Positions 11,391 through 20,054 of a stretch of 64,000 nucleotides of DNA are shown one piece after another. Each line of letters starts with the position of its first letter. Position 1 is the first letter of the stretch. A program made the translations under genes and the position numbers. Location: assembly GCF_003226345.1 (NCBI RefSeq), contig NZ_PDOF01000005.1, positions 1 to 64,000 of the forward strand, read 5' to 3'. A model generated the notes under the pieces. The model did no database searches. It had not been told where the DNA came from and was given only the letters and a program-made list of their open reading frames with translations. Origin of the DNA: Alteribacter lacisalsi. GTDB lineage: Bacteria > Bacillota > Bacilli > Bacillales > Salisediminibacteriaceae.

Positions 11391-11442
11391 GCCGATCCCC
11401 CCTTTATCCTATGCCGGTCGAACAGGCTTCGCACCGGCGAAA

Positions 11443-11484
11443 GGGGTGCCCCAAAAGGTCGCGTTCAACCTTTTGGGACACCCC
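11443..11484 (-). terminator. terminator hairpin after ftsH
   Basis: An 18-bp inverted repeat (GGGGTGTCCCAAAAGGT and its near-complement) sits 12 bases after the ftsH stop. The T-run is short, so this could be a partial terminator with read-through into coaX. Confidence 0.65.
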
Positions 11485-11495
11485 CTCCCTAATCG

Positions 11496-13553
11496 TTACC
11501 TTTTATCCTTGTCCTCGTCGTCTTTTTTGTCGTCGTCGAACGGTCTTCCAACCTGACTGTCGAGGTAACTGCCTTTGTTTTCTTCTTTATCGGCATCCTC
11601 TTCCGACTCGGAACTTTCACCTTTTTTACTCTGGATATTCACTTTAAGATCATCATCGGAATCACCATTGAGTTTTTTAGACATATGGTGACCTTCCGGC
11701 ATTTTCCCGTCTTCTACGAGGGATCTGATCTGCTCGGCATCAAGTGTCTCATGCTCAAGAAGCATCTGAGCCACGAGCTCAAGCTTATCTTTATGCTCTG
11801 TGAGGATCTGACGGCAGCGCTCATAGGACTCTTTAATGATGCGCTGGATTTCCGTATCAATATCATGGGCAATGGCGTCACTGTAGTTCGGCTCATTGTT
11901 GATATCTTTCCCAAGAAACACTTCACCCTGCGGCTGACCGAACTGAAGCGGTCCGAGTTTTTCGCTCATTCCGTACTCGGTCACCATTTTACGGGCAATT
12001 GCCGTGGCGCGCTGGAAGTCGTTATGTGCTCCGGTGCTTACTTCACCGAACATCACTTCTTCCGCTACCCGTCCGCCGAGAAGTCCCACGATCTTATCAA
12101 GAAGTTCCGGCTTCGTCATAAAGTAGCGGTCTTCTTTTGGAAGCATCATCGCGTACCCGCCGGCCTGGCCACGGGGTACGATCGTGACTTTGTGTACCAT
12201 ATCGGCACTGGCAAGTTTTACACCGACAACCGTATGTCCGGCTTCGTGGTGAGCAACAATGCCGCGTTCTTTTTCTGAAATAACCCGGCTTTTCTTCGAT
12301 GGACCTGCGATGACGCGGTCAATCGCTTCCTCAACAGATTCCATATCGATCTTATCCTTGTCCGAACGGGCCGCAACAAGCGCTGCTTCGTTCAGGAGGT
12401 TCTCTAGATCGGCACCGGAGAAGCCTGGTGTCCGGGCTGCGATAACTTTAAGTTGCACATCATCGGCAAGCGGTTTGTTTTTCGCGTGTACTTCAAGAAC
12501 TTCCTCTCGGCCTTTCACATCCGGACGGCCGACCATAATCTGACGGTCAAAACGTCCCGGACGGAGAAGGGCCGGGTCAAGAATGTCGGCACGGTTCGTC
12601 GCAGCGATCAGGATAATACCTTCGTTTGCACCGAAGCCGTCCATCTCAACAAGAAGCTGATTGAGCGTCTGCTCACGCTCATCGTGTCCGCCGCCCAGTC
12701 CGGCTCCGCGCCGGCGTCCGACAGCATCGATCTCATCGATAAAGATGATACACGGTGAGTTTTTCTTTGCATTTTCGAACAAGTCACGCACTCGGGAAGC
12801 ACCAACACCTACAAACATCTCAACGAAGTCGGAACCACTGATGGAGAAGAACGGTACGCCGGCTTCTCCTGCCACAGCACGCGCCAGTAATGTTTTACCT
12901 GTACCTGGAGGTCCTACGAGGAGCACCCCTTTAGGAATTCTTGCACCGATCTGGGAGAATTTACGCGGATCTTTCAGGAAGTCAACAACTTCCACAAGCT
13001 CCTGCTTCTCTTCCTCGGCCCCCGCCACATCCTTAAAGCGGGCTTTCTTCTTATCTTCACTGTAGAGCTTCGCCTTGCTCTTACCAAAGTTCATTACTCT
13101 GCTTCCGCCGCCCTGAGCTTGGCTCAGAAGGAAGAAGAACAGGATGAAAATAATGATAAACGGAATGATCGCAGTAAAGACCGTCACCCAGCCGCTCGGC
13201 TCTTCAGCTTCTACAAACTGAACATCCGACGTGTTGACAAGCTGTACGATCTGTCCGACCATTTCAGGTGTGTCAGGGACGTTTACGATAAAGGCCTGGC
13301 CTTCTTCGGCTTCCTCATCGGTTTCTGCGTCCTGATCTCCTGCCCCCGGAACAAGGTTTCCGCGCAGGATATATACGTCCCCGCCCGGCTGGGCAGTGAC
13401 ATTGTTTATTTCATCATTTTCCAGGGCTGTCTGGAAATCGTTAAATGACATCTCTTCGGTATCGGCAGGTTCACCATTGAAGAGACTTACAATCCCGACA
13501 ATAACCAGGAAAATTAATAAGTAGAATATCGTATTACGAAAAATCCGATTCAT
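11496..13553 (-). CDS. ftsH: ATP-dependent zinc metalloprotease, membrane bound
   Basis: It degrades misfolded membrane proteins and selected regulators; in Bacillus it is also needed for sporulation. The 685-residue product has a membrane helix at residues about 5-25, an extracytoplasmic loop, and a second helix at about 124-145. An AAA+ domain follows, with Walker A GPPGTGKT (214-221), Walker [12 protein letters not shown] and the second region of homology. The zinc motif is HEAGH (436-440). The C-terminal tail of about 70 residues is unusually rich in Asp, Glu and Lys. SD GGAGGAGG lies seven bases before the ATG. Confidence 0.98.
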   Translation of the reverse strand: MNRIFRNTIFYLLIFLVIVGIVSLFNGEPADTEEMSFNDFQTALENDEINNVTAQPGGDVYILRGNLVPGAGDQDAETDEEAEEGQAFIVNVPDTPEMVGQIVQLVNTSDVQFVEAEEPSGWVTVFTAIIPFIIIFILFFFLLSQAQGGGSRVMNFGKSKAKLYSEDKKKARFKDVAGAEEEKQELVEVVDFLKDPRKFSQIGARIPKGVLLVGPPGTGKTLLARAVAGEAGVPFFSISGSDFVEMFVGVGASRVRDLFENAKKNSPCIIFIDEIDAVGRRRGAGLGGGHDEREQTLNQLLVEMDGFGANEGIILIAATNRADILDPALLRPGRFDRQIMVGRPDVKGREEVLEVHAKNKPLADDVQLKVIAARTPGFSGADLENLLNEAALVAARSDKDKIDMESVEEAIDRVIAGPSKKSRVISEKERGIVAHHEAGHTVVGVKLASADMVHKVTIVPRGQAGGYAMMLPKEDRYFMTKPELLDKIVGLLGGRVAEEVMFGEVSTGAHNDFQRATAIARKMVTEYGMSEKLGPLQFGQPQGEVFLGKDINNEPNYSDAIAHDIDTEIQRIIKESYERCRQILTEHKDKLELVAQMLLEHETLDAEQIRSLVEDGKMPEGHHMSKKLNGDSDDDLKVNIQSKKGESSESEEDADKEENKGSYLDSQVGRPFDDDKKDDEDKDKR

Positions 13554-13623
13554 TCTTTACCTCCTCCCGCGTACGAGTACACTTAGCATATAGTACCATA
13601 ATTAGGTTCTTCATCACAATAAA

Positions 13624-14163
13624 TTACCCTTCATAGATCTCCGGCTTTAAAATACCGATAAACGGAAGGTTGCGGTACCGCTCTGCGTAATCCAGCCCGT
13701 ATCCGACAACAAACTCATCCGGTACGATAAATCCGGCTGTATCCGGCACAAGATCGACTTTACGCCCATCCGGTTTGTCAAGAAGTGTAACAATTTTCAC
13801 TGACTTTGCTTTACGGTAACGGAACAGTTCCACAATGTAGCTCAAGGTTAGTCCGCTGTCGATAATATCCTCAAGAATGAGCACGTCCCGGCCTTCAACC
13901 GACGTGTTCAGGTCTTTCACAATTTTCACTTCCCCGGAGGAGACGGTTTCGTTTCCGTAGCTGGATACGTCCATCAGGTCCAGTTCCACATGGGTGTTGA
14001 TTTTCTGGATCAGGTCGCCCATAAATGGCAGGGAGCCTTTCAGTATTCCGATCACAAGGGGAAAGCGTCCTTCATACTCCTCTGTAAGCTCTTTGCCGAG
14101 CTCGGCGATCTTCTCCTGGATTTCTTCTTCGGAAATTAATACAGACTGGATGTCATCTCTCAT
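13624..14163 (-). CDS. hprT: hypoxanthine-guanine phosphoribosyltransferase
   Basis: It salvages hypoxanthine and guanine to IMP and GMP with PRPP. The 179-residue type I PRTase carries the PRPP loop [16 protein letters not shown] near residue 95, the PPi loop in [13 protein letters not shown] and a C-terminal [24 protein letters not shown] precedes the ATG. It follows tilS, the common Bacillales arrangement tilS-hprT-ftsH. Confidence 0.96.
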   Translation of the reverse strand: MRDDIQSVLISEEEIQEKIAELGKELTEEYEGRFPLVIGILKGSLPFMGDLIQKINTHVELDLMDVSSYGNETVSSGEVKIVKDLNTSVEGRDVLILEDIIDSGLTLSYIVELFRYRKAKSVKIVTLLDKPDGRKVDLVPDTAGFIVPDEFVVGYGLDYAERYRNLPFIGILKPEIYEG

Positions 14164-14301
14164 AATGTTCTGTTAAGCCTCCTAAAATAAATAAAATCCG
14201 TACGCTGTCCATCGTAACAGAAAATGCTATGTACCCCGTCCGCCTGTCTTTTCTTCCAGTAGAAGGGGAGCGGGCGTTTTATGGACATTTCAGCATGGTA
14301 C

Positions 14302-15729
14302 TCAATGCCCTTTCACGCTCATTTTGAAACCGGTATCCCCCGGCTCAAAATCCATAACGAGAACATCTTCCGTGATCTCTGTCAAACAGGCACAGGCCGC
14401 CCGGGCCAGGCCTGGCAGCCAGAGGATCCGGTCATCCGCATCTGTAATCACCGGCCATCTGTCACGGAGATCCTTCGGTATTTTTTTATCAATCAGCAGG
14501 TCCTTCACCTTTTTGCTGCCGTTCATCCCAAGAGGTACGAACCGGTCTCCTGCTTTACGGAACCGTACGCGAAGCGGTGTTTGAAGCTGGTCCCGGTCTC
14601 CCTCAAAATGCCAGAGAGAGGCCGTTTCAGTCCGGCTGTATTTATGAGGTCTTTCTACAGTTATCTTCCCCTCTTTAAATACAAGCATGCCCGCTTCGGG
14701 CAATTGCCATGAATCTCTTTTATCTTCATCCGGTTTTTTTTGTGACGAAATCACGCATGCGTCGTACGACCTGCGAACAAAAACAGCCCCCGGAAGATCA
14801 AGGTGTCCGGAAGGATGGGGCTGCCTGAGCAGATCGGCGAAAGCATTCATATGTACACTCATCACCGGGGCTTTCAGCGTGTTTCTGAAAAGATAGTTTA
14901 ATATTAGATGAAAGGCCCTTCTTTGTAAAGGGATTGGCACATCAAGAAAAGCCGGAACGGACAGCGTAACTGCTTCATGCGTCCAGTCCTTTACCGCCTT
15001 CTCCAGTGCTTTCTCTGCCAGAGCATCGAGGAAGGCTTCATCTTCTGTGAGCCATTCGCTCTGCTGCTGAAAGCGTTCGTGCACTTTCGGGTTTTCCTTT
15101 TTCAAAAAAGGCAGTACCTCTTTTCTGAACCGGTTCCTTGTATAGGCATCCTTCGAATTACTCGGGTCTTCACGATACGTAAGCCCTTCTTCTGTGCAGT
15201 ACCGGATCAGGCTTTGTTTATCCGTACATAGAAACGGACGGACAAGCTGCCCTTCTGCAAACCGACGGATGACCGGGATTCCTCTGAGGCCGCCGGCTGC
15301 ACCGCGTACCTGGCGCATAATCATCGTTTCGACCTGGTCGTCTCCGTGGTGGGCAGTAACTAGATAATCCCCTTTATAGGCGTGCATCATCTCTGAAAAA
15401 AAACGGTACCGGCAATTCCGGGCCGCTTCCTGAATGGAAAGCCCTTTTTCCCCGGCTTCTTTTTTTACATCCGGCTGTGCAGTCAGGCACGGCACACCGT
15501 ATTTTATGCTCAGCGCTCTCACAAACGCAAGATCCTCTGCTGATTCTTCTCCCCGAAGACCGTGGTCCACGTGGAGGACGTATAAACGAAGATTGAGGTC
15601 TTCTTTTCTTTCCGCCAGATAATGAAGCATGGCAGCCGAATCCACTCCGCCTGAAACTGCAGCGAGCACAACCGCCCCCTGCTTCAGAAGAGCGTGCTTT
15701 TCAATAAAGAGGTCAACGGTTCGTTTCAT
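14302..15729 (-). CDS. tilS: tRNA(Ile)-lysidine synthase
   Basis: It attaches lysine to C34 of the CAU-anticodon tRNA-Ile, changing it to read AUA. The protein of about 475 residues has the ATP pyrophosphatase PP-loop VLAAVSGGVDSAAML near residue 20. HHGDDQVETMIMR and RGIPVIR follow, then the C-terminal TilS substrate-binding domains (FRKAGDRFVPLGMNGSKKVKDLLID). I chose ATG 15729 because the family begins just before the PP-loop; an in-frame extension to 15792 lies inside the upstream gene. It overlaps that gene by 17 bases. Confidence 0.94.
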   Translation of the reverse strand: MKRTVDLFIEKHALLKQGAVVLAAVSGGVDSAAMLHYLAERKEDLNLRLYVLHVDHGLRGEESAEDLAFVRALSIKYGVPCLTAQPDVKKEAGEKGLSIQEAARNCRYRFFSEMMHAYKGDYLVTAHHGDDQVETMIMRQVRGAAGGLRGIPVIRRFAEGQLVRPFLCTDKQSLIRYCTEEGLTYREDPSNSKDAYTRNRFRKEVLPFLKKENPKVHERFQQQSEWLTEDEAFLDALAEKALEKAVKDWTHEAVTLSVPAFLDVPIPLQRRAFHLILNYLFRNTLKAPVMSVHMNAFADLLRQPHPSGHLDLPGAVFVRRSYDACVISSQKKPDEDKRDSWQLPEAGMLVFKEGKITVERPHKYSRTETASLWHFEGDRDQLQTPLRVRFRKAGDRFVPLGMNGSKKVKDLLIDKKIPKDLRDRWPVITDADDRILWLPGLARAACACLTEITEDVLVMDFEPGDTGFKMSVKGH

Positions 15730-16162
15730 AGCGGTGTCCGACTCCCTTTCCGAACGAGAATACCGCAAGGGCAAACACGAGACCTGCTGCAATGGCTCCG
15801 GCTCTGAGCATCGTTTCCACTCCGTACTCGAGACCGGTCAGGTACTCACCGTCAACAAAGGCCAACATTGTAAAGTAGGCCCGGCTGCCGGGCACCAGCG
15901 GCAGGATGCCTGGAATGGCCAGTGTGGTCACCGGAATCCGGATGATCCGGGCAAGAAGATGGGCGAACAGGGCGGCTGTCAGAGACGCGGCAGCTGTGGA
16001 AAAGACCGGCGACGCATCTAAGTACAGGCCCGTATTCAGTACTGTGTAGGCAATGACGCCAATCCCTCCACCCAGAAGAAGGGCCCGTCTTGGCACACTG
16101 AAAATCACGCCAAACCCGACAGTTGCAATAAAACAGATAATCAGTTCAAGAAAAAACATCAT
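15713..16162 (-). CDS. threonine/serine exporter, C-terminal-type subunit (ThrE_2/DUF3815)
   Basis: The 149-residue protein is almost wholly hydrophobic, with about four to five membrane helices and the loop PLVPGSRAYFTMLAFVDGEY typical of the small half of the split ThrE exporter (YjjB type). It is 18 bases downstream of the large half, and the two likely form one transporter for efflux of threonine, serine or small acids. B. subtilis has no such pair between yabT and tilS, so it is an accessory insertion. The substrate is inferred only from the family. Confidence 0.85.
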   Translation of the reverse strand: MMFFLELIICFIATVGFGVIFSVPRRALLLGGGIGVIAYTVLNTGLYLDASPVFSTAAASLTAALFAHLLARIIRIPVTTLAIPGILPLVPGSRAYFTMLAFVDGEYLTGLEYGVETMLRAGAIAAGLVFALAVFSFGKGVGHRYETNR

Positions 16163-16180
16163 CGGTACAGGCTCCTTTCA

Positions 16181-16936
16181 TCAGAGGAATAACGAAATCG
16201 CAAAAGCGACACCGCTGGCAATCGACAGCGCCGTCAGAAGAGCTTCCGCCCCACGGCTGACACCGGCCACAAGGTCGCCGGACATCAGATCCCTGACGGC
16301 ATTGGTCAGGGGGACCCCGGGAACAAGCGGCATAAGTGAACCAATGATAATCTGATTGACGTTATCCCCGATTCCAAAGAACACGAGGGCAATCGCCAGA
16401 GAACCCCCAAGAAAGGCTGCCGCAAACTCTGCGGCAAACCGTACTTTGAGATACCGCTCAAATTCAACAACCGTTACGCTTGTGAGAACGGCTGCCAGAA
16501 AAGCCGGGAAAAGGTCGGGCCAAGCGCCTCCAAACAACAGCGCAAATCCGCTTCCCGCTATGCCGGCGCTTAAGTGAATGAGCCAGAGTGGATACGGAAC
16601 AGGGGACTCTGCAATTGCCTTGAGCTTCTCATGGGCCTCCTCGGTATCCAGCTCGTGATTGACGTACTCCCGGGACACCTGATTCACTTCTGTCACTTTG
16701 TTTAAATCCTGCAGCCTGTCGTCAATTCTCACCATCTGCATCAGGTCTTCCTTGCCTTCTTCTTCAAAAGAAAGAAAAATCCCGGTCGTCGTTGCAAAAC
16801 AGTGGACATTCTTAAATGAAGACGCTTTTGCCATACGCTCGAGCGTCTCTTCCACACGGTACGTTTCCGCTCCGTAGGTGAGCATAATCTCCCCTGCCAG
16901 CAGGCAGATATCCATCACCTGATCTGCTTTTCCCAT
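16181..16936 (-). CDS. threonine/serine exporter, N-terminal-type subunit (ThrE/DUF1212)
   Basis: The 251-residue product has a soluble N-terminal part with MLTYGAETYRVEETLERMA, the DUF1212 signature, and about five C-terminal membrane helices from residue 120 on, including LMPLVPGVPLTNAVRDLMSG. This is the large half (YjjP type) of a split ThrE system; the small half follows at 15713-16162. It lies between yabT and tilS, not a standard site for it in B. subtilis. Confidence 0.87.
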   Translation of the reverse strand: MGKADQVMDICLLAGEIMLTYGAETYRVEETLERMAKASSFKNVHCFATTTGIFLSFEEEGKEDLMQMVRIDDRLQDLNKVTEVNQVSREYVNHELDTEEAHEKLKAIAESPVPYPLWLIHLSAGIAGSGFALLFGGAWPDLFPAFLAAVLTSVTVVEFERYLKVRFAAEFAAAFLGGSLAIALVFFGIGDNVNQIIIGSLMPLVPGVPLTNAVRDLMSGDLVAGVSRGAEALLTALSIASGVAFAISLFL

Positions 16937-16968
16937 CTGTCTGCCCCCCAGTTCCCGCGCTTTTTCCG

Positions 16969-17991
16969 CTACATGATTTGTACAAATAAGTATAGTGCAT
17001 AACCAAGCAGAAGAAAAGCGGCCACAAGAACCGTTTCAATAAGACCGGAGGAGCGTTTCCGAAGTGTTCTGCGCTCTTTTTTGTGTGCTTTTCGCGTCGG
17101 TGCAGCGGGCAGACTGGCAGAAGGAGAGGACCTGATGAATGCAGGCATACGCTGCGGCGGCTCTCTTCTCTTTGAACCGGACGAGCTTCCGATCTCCTCC
17201 ATCAGATCTCTTCTCATCTCCATAGCTTCCCTGTACTGACCAGTGAGCGCCCTATTAATGATGCGTTCAAACCGGATCAGGGAAGGCTTTTCCGCAACCT
17301 TTTTTATTAAAAGAGCCAGGTTGTCATTTCCTGCACGTTCAAACCGGGACGGGTAGGCACTGTTGATTAAAATCATGGCAACAGCGAACAGATCGTATCC
17401 CGGATCTGCTTTTCTTCCCCCAAGACCCCAGTAGCCGCGGTCGAAAAACTCGGTAAATTCCTTGATTGCCCGACCGGTCCTGGTCGTTCCGCCTACATCA
17501 AACCATCTTACCCTTATAGGCGGGCCTGTGATAAGCAGGTTTTCCGGTTTCAGATCCCCGAAGATCCAGCCGGCCTGATGCAGCCTGTCAAGGTCACCAA
17601 GAAGCTGAACGGCAAGGATCCCTGCCCATTCTTCTCCTTTATTTCTGAGAAGCGGAATCACCTCTTCCCCTTCGATATACTCCATTACATAAAAAGGGTA
17701 GGTCCCCTCTTTTACTGTAAAGTCGTCCACATCGAAAAGAGAAGGTCCAAGGTACTCACCCTGGACCTTAGAAAAATGCTGGAGCACGTTTACTTCCGAG
17801 GTAATGGACATGGCGTCGCTTCCGGCTTTCAGCGCTGCCAGCCCCTTCTCTGAACGAACCAGGAATACCGTTCCTGTTGCTCCCCGGCCCAGTTCCTTTA
17901 CAATACTGTAGCGGTTCCCGTGCCAGCGGCCGATTACCGTTTCCCCGGGAGAGAGGCTACATGCCTGTTTCTTCGAGACCGGATCTCTCAT
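16969..17991 (-). CDS. yabT: membrane-anchored Hanks-type Ser/Thr protein kinase YabT
   Basis: In B. subtilis this kinase acts at the forespore septum, binds DNA and phosphorylates targets such as RecA. The product of about 340 residues has a glycine loop ELGRGATGTVFLV and the VAIK-like lysine in LAALKAGSDA. The catalytic loop is HQAGWIFGDLKPENLLI, with HRD changed to FGD, and the metal loop is DVGGTT in place of DFG. A basic linker and a single C-terminal membrane helix (ETVLVAAFLLLGYALYLFVQ) follow. The loop departures resemble the YabT subfamily. I chose ATG 17991, nine bases after GAGGG. It overlaps yabS by 35 bases. Confidence 0.9.
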   Translation of the reverse strand: MRDPVSKKQACSLSPGETVIGRWHGNRYSIVKELGRGATGTVFLVRSEKGLAALKAGSDAMSITSEVNVLQHFSKVQGEYLGPSLFDVDDFTVKEGTYPFYVMEYIEGEEVIPLLRNKGEEWAGILAVQLLGDLDRLHQAGWIFGDLKPENLLITGPPIRVRWFDVGGTTRTGRAIKEFTEFFDRGYWGLGGRKADPGYDLFAVAMILINSAYPSRFERAGNDNLALLIKKVAEKPSLIRFERIINRALTGQYREAMEMRRDLMEEIGSSSGSKRREPPQRMPAFIRSSPSASLPAAPTRKAHKKERRTLRKRSSGLIETVLVAAFLLLGYALYLFVQIM

Positions 17992-18694
17992 CCCATCGGC
18001 CCTCACTTGTGTCCATTCTCTTCCTGAAAATGCGGAGCGCTTCCTGAAGTGCCGGACCGGTCGGCGTCAGACCGCCCGGAGTAAGCTTTTTGAACACACC
18101 AGCCAGTGAGTCCAGCTCCGGTGTCCAGCCAAGCCGCTTCTCAACATCTTTTCGTCTGCCGGGAAACGAATAAAGAGAAAACTGATTCCCGCCCGTCCGG
18201 GAACGCAGGCTAACGGATAAATCTACAAGCGCTTCCTGTACCATCGGCAGCTTCTCGGTCATGCTTGCGCTTGTGTCTACGAGGATGACCACCTCGAGGT
18301 CCATCGTCTCCCCGAGGTCATCAACCACTTCAACGACCTGCCCCCGCTTTGCCGGAGCCAGATCTTCCAGTTCATGATCCTCGCCGAGAATTTGCTGCAG
18401 TTCTTTATTGACCACCCCCTGAATGGTTTGTGTCATCGCTTTTCTTGTCACCATCTGAACTGTCTGGGACAACTGCCTTGCATAGACGATCTGGCTTACA
18501 CCGCCTCCTGACATGGCAATCTCTTCAACTTCCTTCAGTCCCTGACCGCCCTGCCGGCTCTCGTCCATAATACCGATCACATTCACCGTAATTCCCTGCT
18601 CCTTTGCCAGTGCCGCGATCGCAGTCGGGTCTTCCCCGGCGTTTGAGCATCCGTCCGTTAAAAGCAGCACCTGTCTGAGCGTTCCCTTTGTCAT
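17957..18694 (-). CDS. yabS: von Willebrand factor A domain protein YabS
   Basis: The protein of about 245 residues has a VWA domain. The MIDAS metal site is DTSASM in VVILVDTSASMTEKL, and a first VWA-like segment LLLTDGCSNAGEDPTAIAALA lies at the N-terminus. Its molecular role is not known; in B. subtilis it is expressed during sporulation next to yabT. The start ATG at 18694 follows GGAGGGTG. An upstream extension to 18769 has no ribosome site. Confidence 0.88.
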   Translation of the reverse strand: MTKGTLRQVLLLTDGCSNAGEDPTAIAALAKEQGITVNVIGIMDESRQGGQGLKEVEEIAMSGGGVSQIVYARQLSQTVQMVTRKAMTQTIQGVVNKELQQILGEDHELEDLAPAKRGQVVEVVDDLGETMDLEVVILVDTSASMTEKLPMVQEALVDLSVSLRSRTGGNQFSLYSFPGRRKDVEKRLGWTPELDSLAGVFKKLTPGGLTPTGPALQEALRIFRKRMDTSEGRWDERSGLEETGM

Positions 18695-18886
18695 CTCTCT
18701 CACCCTCCAAAATGATAAACTGGTATCATCTTTTACAAGATTGAAAGAGAATATACTTGCGGGAACCACCGCATACGCTTTTGGCCATCTATATAAAAGG
18801 GCCTTTCACCCTGAGTGGATTGTTTGTTTTTCCTTCTGCAGAATCCTGCTGTTATCTGCCATACGTACACAGCTGCTTTTTTTATT

Positions 18887-18984
18887 GGCTCTGTTAAATT
18901 CAATTGTTGATTTATGCTTATTGCGCGCTCTTTCCGCTTTAGTGTCGCGCATTCGCTTCAATCAATTTGAATTTTTCACAGCCT
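18887..18984. repeat. remnant of class A repeat, reversed
   Basis: GGCTCTGTTAAATTCAATTG at one end and TTCACAGCCTC at the other match the ends of the elements at 8416 and 47134, read in reverse. The GC-rich interior is mostly deleted, leaving GCGCTCTTTCCGC and a GTCGCG fragment. This is a decayed copy. The rest of 18695-19038 shows nothing else recognisable. Confidence 0.6.
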
Positions 18985-19038
18985 CTTATGTTATACGGTT
19001 TTTTAACGGTGCACGAAAAGCGATTCCTTTATGTCTAT

Positions 19039-19143
19039 TTATCTCCGATTCTGCGAAGGTGGACGCGGACGCGGTTCATACTGGTTTGCCCTGCCCTTTC
19101 TCCGCCTCTCCATAACCGTTCCCTGCTCCCTTATATGCCCCAT
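19039..19143 (-). CDS. small basic Pro/Arg-motif peptide, copy 1 (34 aa)
   Basis: This is an unrecognised short ORF with a convincing start: GAGGAGG lies seven bases before ATG 19143. The peptide begins MGHIREQGTVMERRRKGRAN and continues with the motif QYEPRPRPPS, then four residues (QNRR) and TAA. It has no signal peptide or membrane segment and is strongly basic. The YxPRPRPP motif recurs at the C-terminus of three other small ORFs at 19208, 19505 and 19919. It is the last of the four and lies about 345 bases before yabS. Function is unknown. The motif resembles the core of proline-rich antimicrobial peptides. Confidence 0.65.
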   Translation of the reverse strand: MGHIREQGTVMERRRKGRANQYEPRPRPPSQNRR

Positions 19144-19207
19144 GTTCAGGCCTCCTCATTTTTTGAAATTCAGATAAAGTTTGTAACCACAAGTCCTTTC
19201 TCCAATA

Positions 19208-19300
19208 TCACGTCGGGGGACGGGGGCGCGGCTTATACTTTTTGGCCGTATGCCTTTCTTTTTCCAGAATCACGCTGTTTTTCCTCCGTACATTTCCCAT
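19208..19300 (-). CDS. small basic Pro/Arg-motif peptide, copy 2 (30 aa)
   Basis: A perfect AAAGGAGG lies eight bases before ATG 19300. The peptide begins MGNVRRKNSVILEKERHTAK, continues K, and ends YKPRPRPPT followed directly by TGA. The motif codons (TAT AAG CCG CGC CCC CGT) differ from those of copy 1 at silent positions, suggesting selection for the peptide. The N-terminal parts of the four peptides are only loosely similar, all rich in Arg and Lys. Function is unknown. Confidence 0.68.
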   Translation of the reverse strand: MGNVRRKNSVILEKERHTAKKYKPRPRPPT

Positions 19301-19504
19301 GTTAAAAGCCTCCTTTTGGATTAGGCGCGGTGATCGTTTTCCGTTACGATTTCGCTGCAGTGCCCTGCCGGATGTCTATTCGGCACACTCCGTCCGTGCC
19401 GGGCTTCCTTTTCCCGCCTTATAAATCAGCTCAGCTGTAGCTGCGATCCGGCTGCTCCTGCCTTTGTTCCCAGGGAAGTTTCCGGGTAGTAGTACAGCCT
19501 TCCT
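19301..19504. other. spacer that may hold a decayed fifth peptide copy
   Basis: Read on the minus strand, a frame without a start codon gives a stretch like GRSSRIAA that loosely recalls RGSQIARL of copy 3, then SPARTE where the proline motif would be, and a TAG. This is weak. No intact small gene, promoter or terminator is evident. Confidence 0.2.
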
Positions 19505-19597
19505 TCACGATGGCGGACGCGGGCGTGGTTCATACTCGTTTGCCTTACGCTTTCCACGGTGCAGACGGGCAATTTGGCTTCCTCTTACTTTCGACAT
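19505..19597 (-). CDS. small basic Pro/Arg-motif peptide, copy 3 (30 aa)
   Basis: AGGAGG lies seven bases before ATG 19597. The peptide begins MSKVRGSQIARLHRGKRKAN and ends EYEPRPRPPS directly before TGA. It has about ten basic and three acidic residues and no hydrophobic segment, so a cytoplasmic, nucleic-acid- or ribosome-directed role is easier to imagine than a membrane role. The motif is coded TAT GAA CCA CGC CCG CGT, again with silent differences from its neighbours. The family is unknown. Confidence 0.7.
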   Translation of the reverse strand: MSKVRGSQIARLHRGKRKANEYEPRPRPPS

Positions 19598-19918
19598 TGT
19601 TATATCCTCCTGTACTGATCCGGTGGACAGTAGGCATTCCGGTTCCATCTGCCGCGGGGGCCCTCCGCAGTGTCCGTACAGCAGTCTGCTCATTCGTCCG
19701 GGGATTCAGATCATATTCTTCAAACTTATTCAGTTTTAGTCTGCGGCCATGCTCACGCCTGCTGCTCATTTTCACCAGGGAAAGCCGGACCGTGGTCCTG
19801 GCTGCCCTCGGTGCTCGGGTTGCAGCTTTTCGGCAACTGGCACGATCCGCTGCTGGCGGCTGCTCGCTGGTGAAGCCGCCGCCGTTCATTTCACTTTTAC
19901 TTCATGTTAATGAGGTCT
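19598..19918. other. 321-base spacer between peptide copies 3 and 4
   Basis: A minus-strand frame from ATG 19889 (or an inner ATG at 19769) stays open to 19545 but has no good ribosome site and overlaps copy 3. The inner part reads NKFEEYDLNPR, faintly like the peptide motif, so it could be a diverged copy. Nothing firmer is visible. Confidence 0.2.
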
Positions 19919-20020
19919 TCATACCAGCATCGATGGCGGGCGGGGGCGCGGCTCATACTTTCCTGCTCTGCGCCTTCCTTTTCTCTCAAAATGTGCCGGT
20001 CCTTTTTCTGGTCTGTTCAT
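19919..20020 (-). CDS. small basic Pro/Arg-motif peptide, copy 4 (33 aa)
   Basis: This is the first of the four in transcription order, starting 34 bases after the spoIIE stop. GGGGGAT lies eight bases before ATG 20020. The peptide begins MNRPEKGPAHFERKGRRRAG and ends KYEPRPRPPS, then MLV and TGA. No terminator is seen between spoIIE and this ORF, so it may be cotranscribed with spoIIE at the onset of sporulation. Motif codons are TAT GAG CCG CGC CCC CGC. No known family is recognised. Confidence 0.66.
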   Translation of the reverse strand: MNRPEKGPAHFERKGRRRAGKYEPRPRPPSMLV

Positions 20021-20054
20021 TCACGGATCCCCCTTGTTTTTTCTCCCTGCAGGA

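Noticed and set aside
16969-17991. YabT as an inactive pseudokinase because HRD and DFG are altered
   Set aside because: The catalytic Asp and Asn (GDLKPEN) and the metal Asp (DVG) are kept, and the YabT subfamily has the same departures yet is active in B. subtilis.
19545-19889. 115-codon minus-strand frame between peptide copies 3 and 4
   Set aside because: The start has no convincing ribosome site, and the frame runs through the ribosome site and body of copy 3. Only its inner part could be a diverged peptide copy, noted as such.
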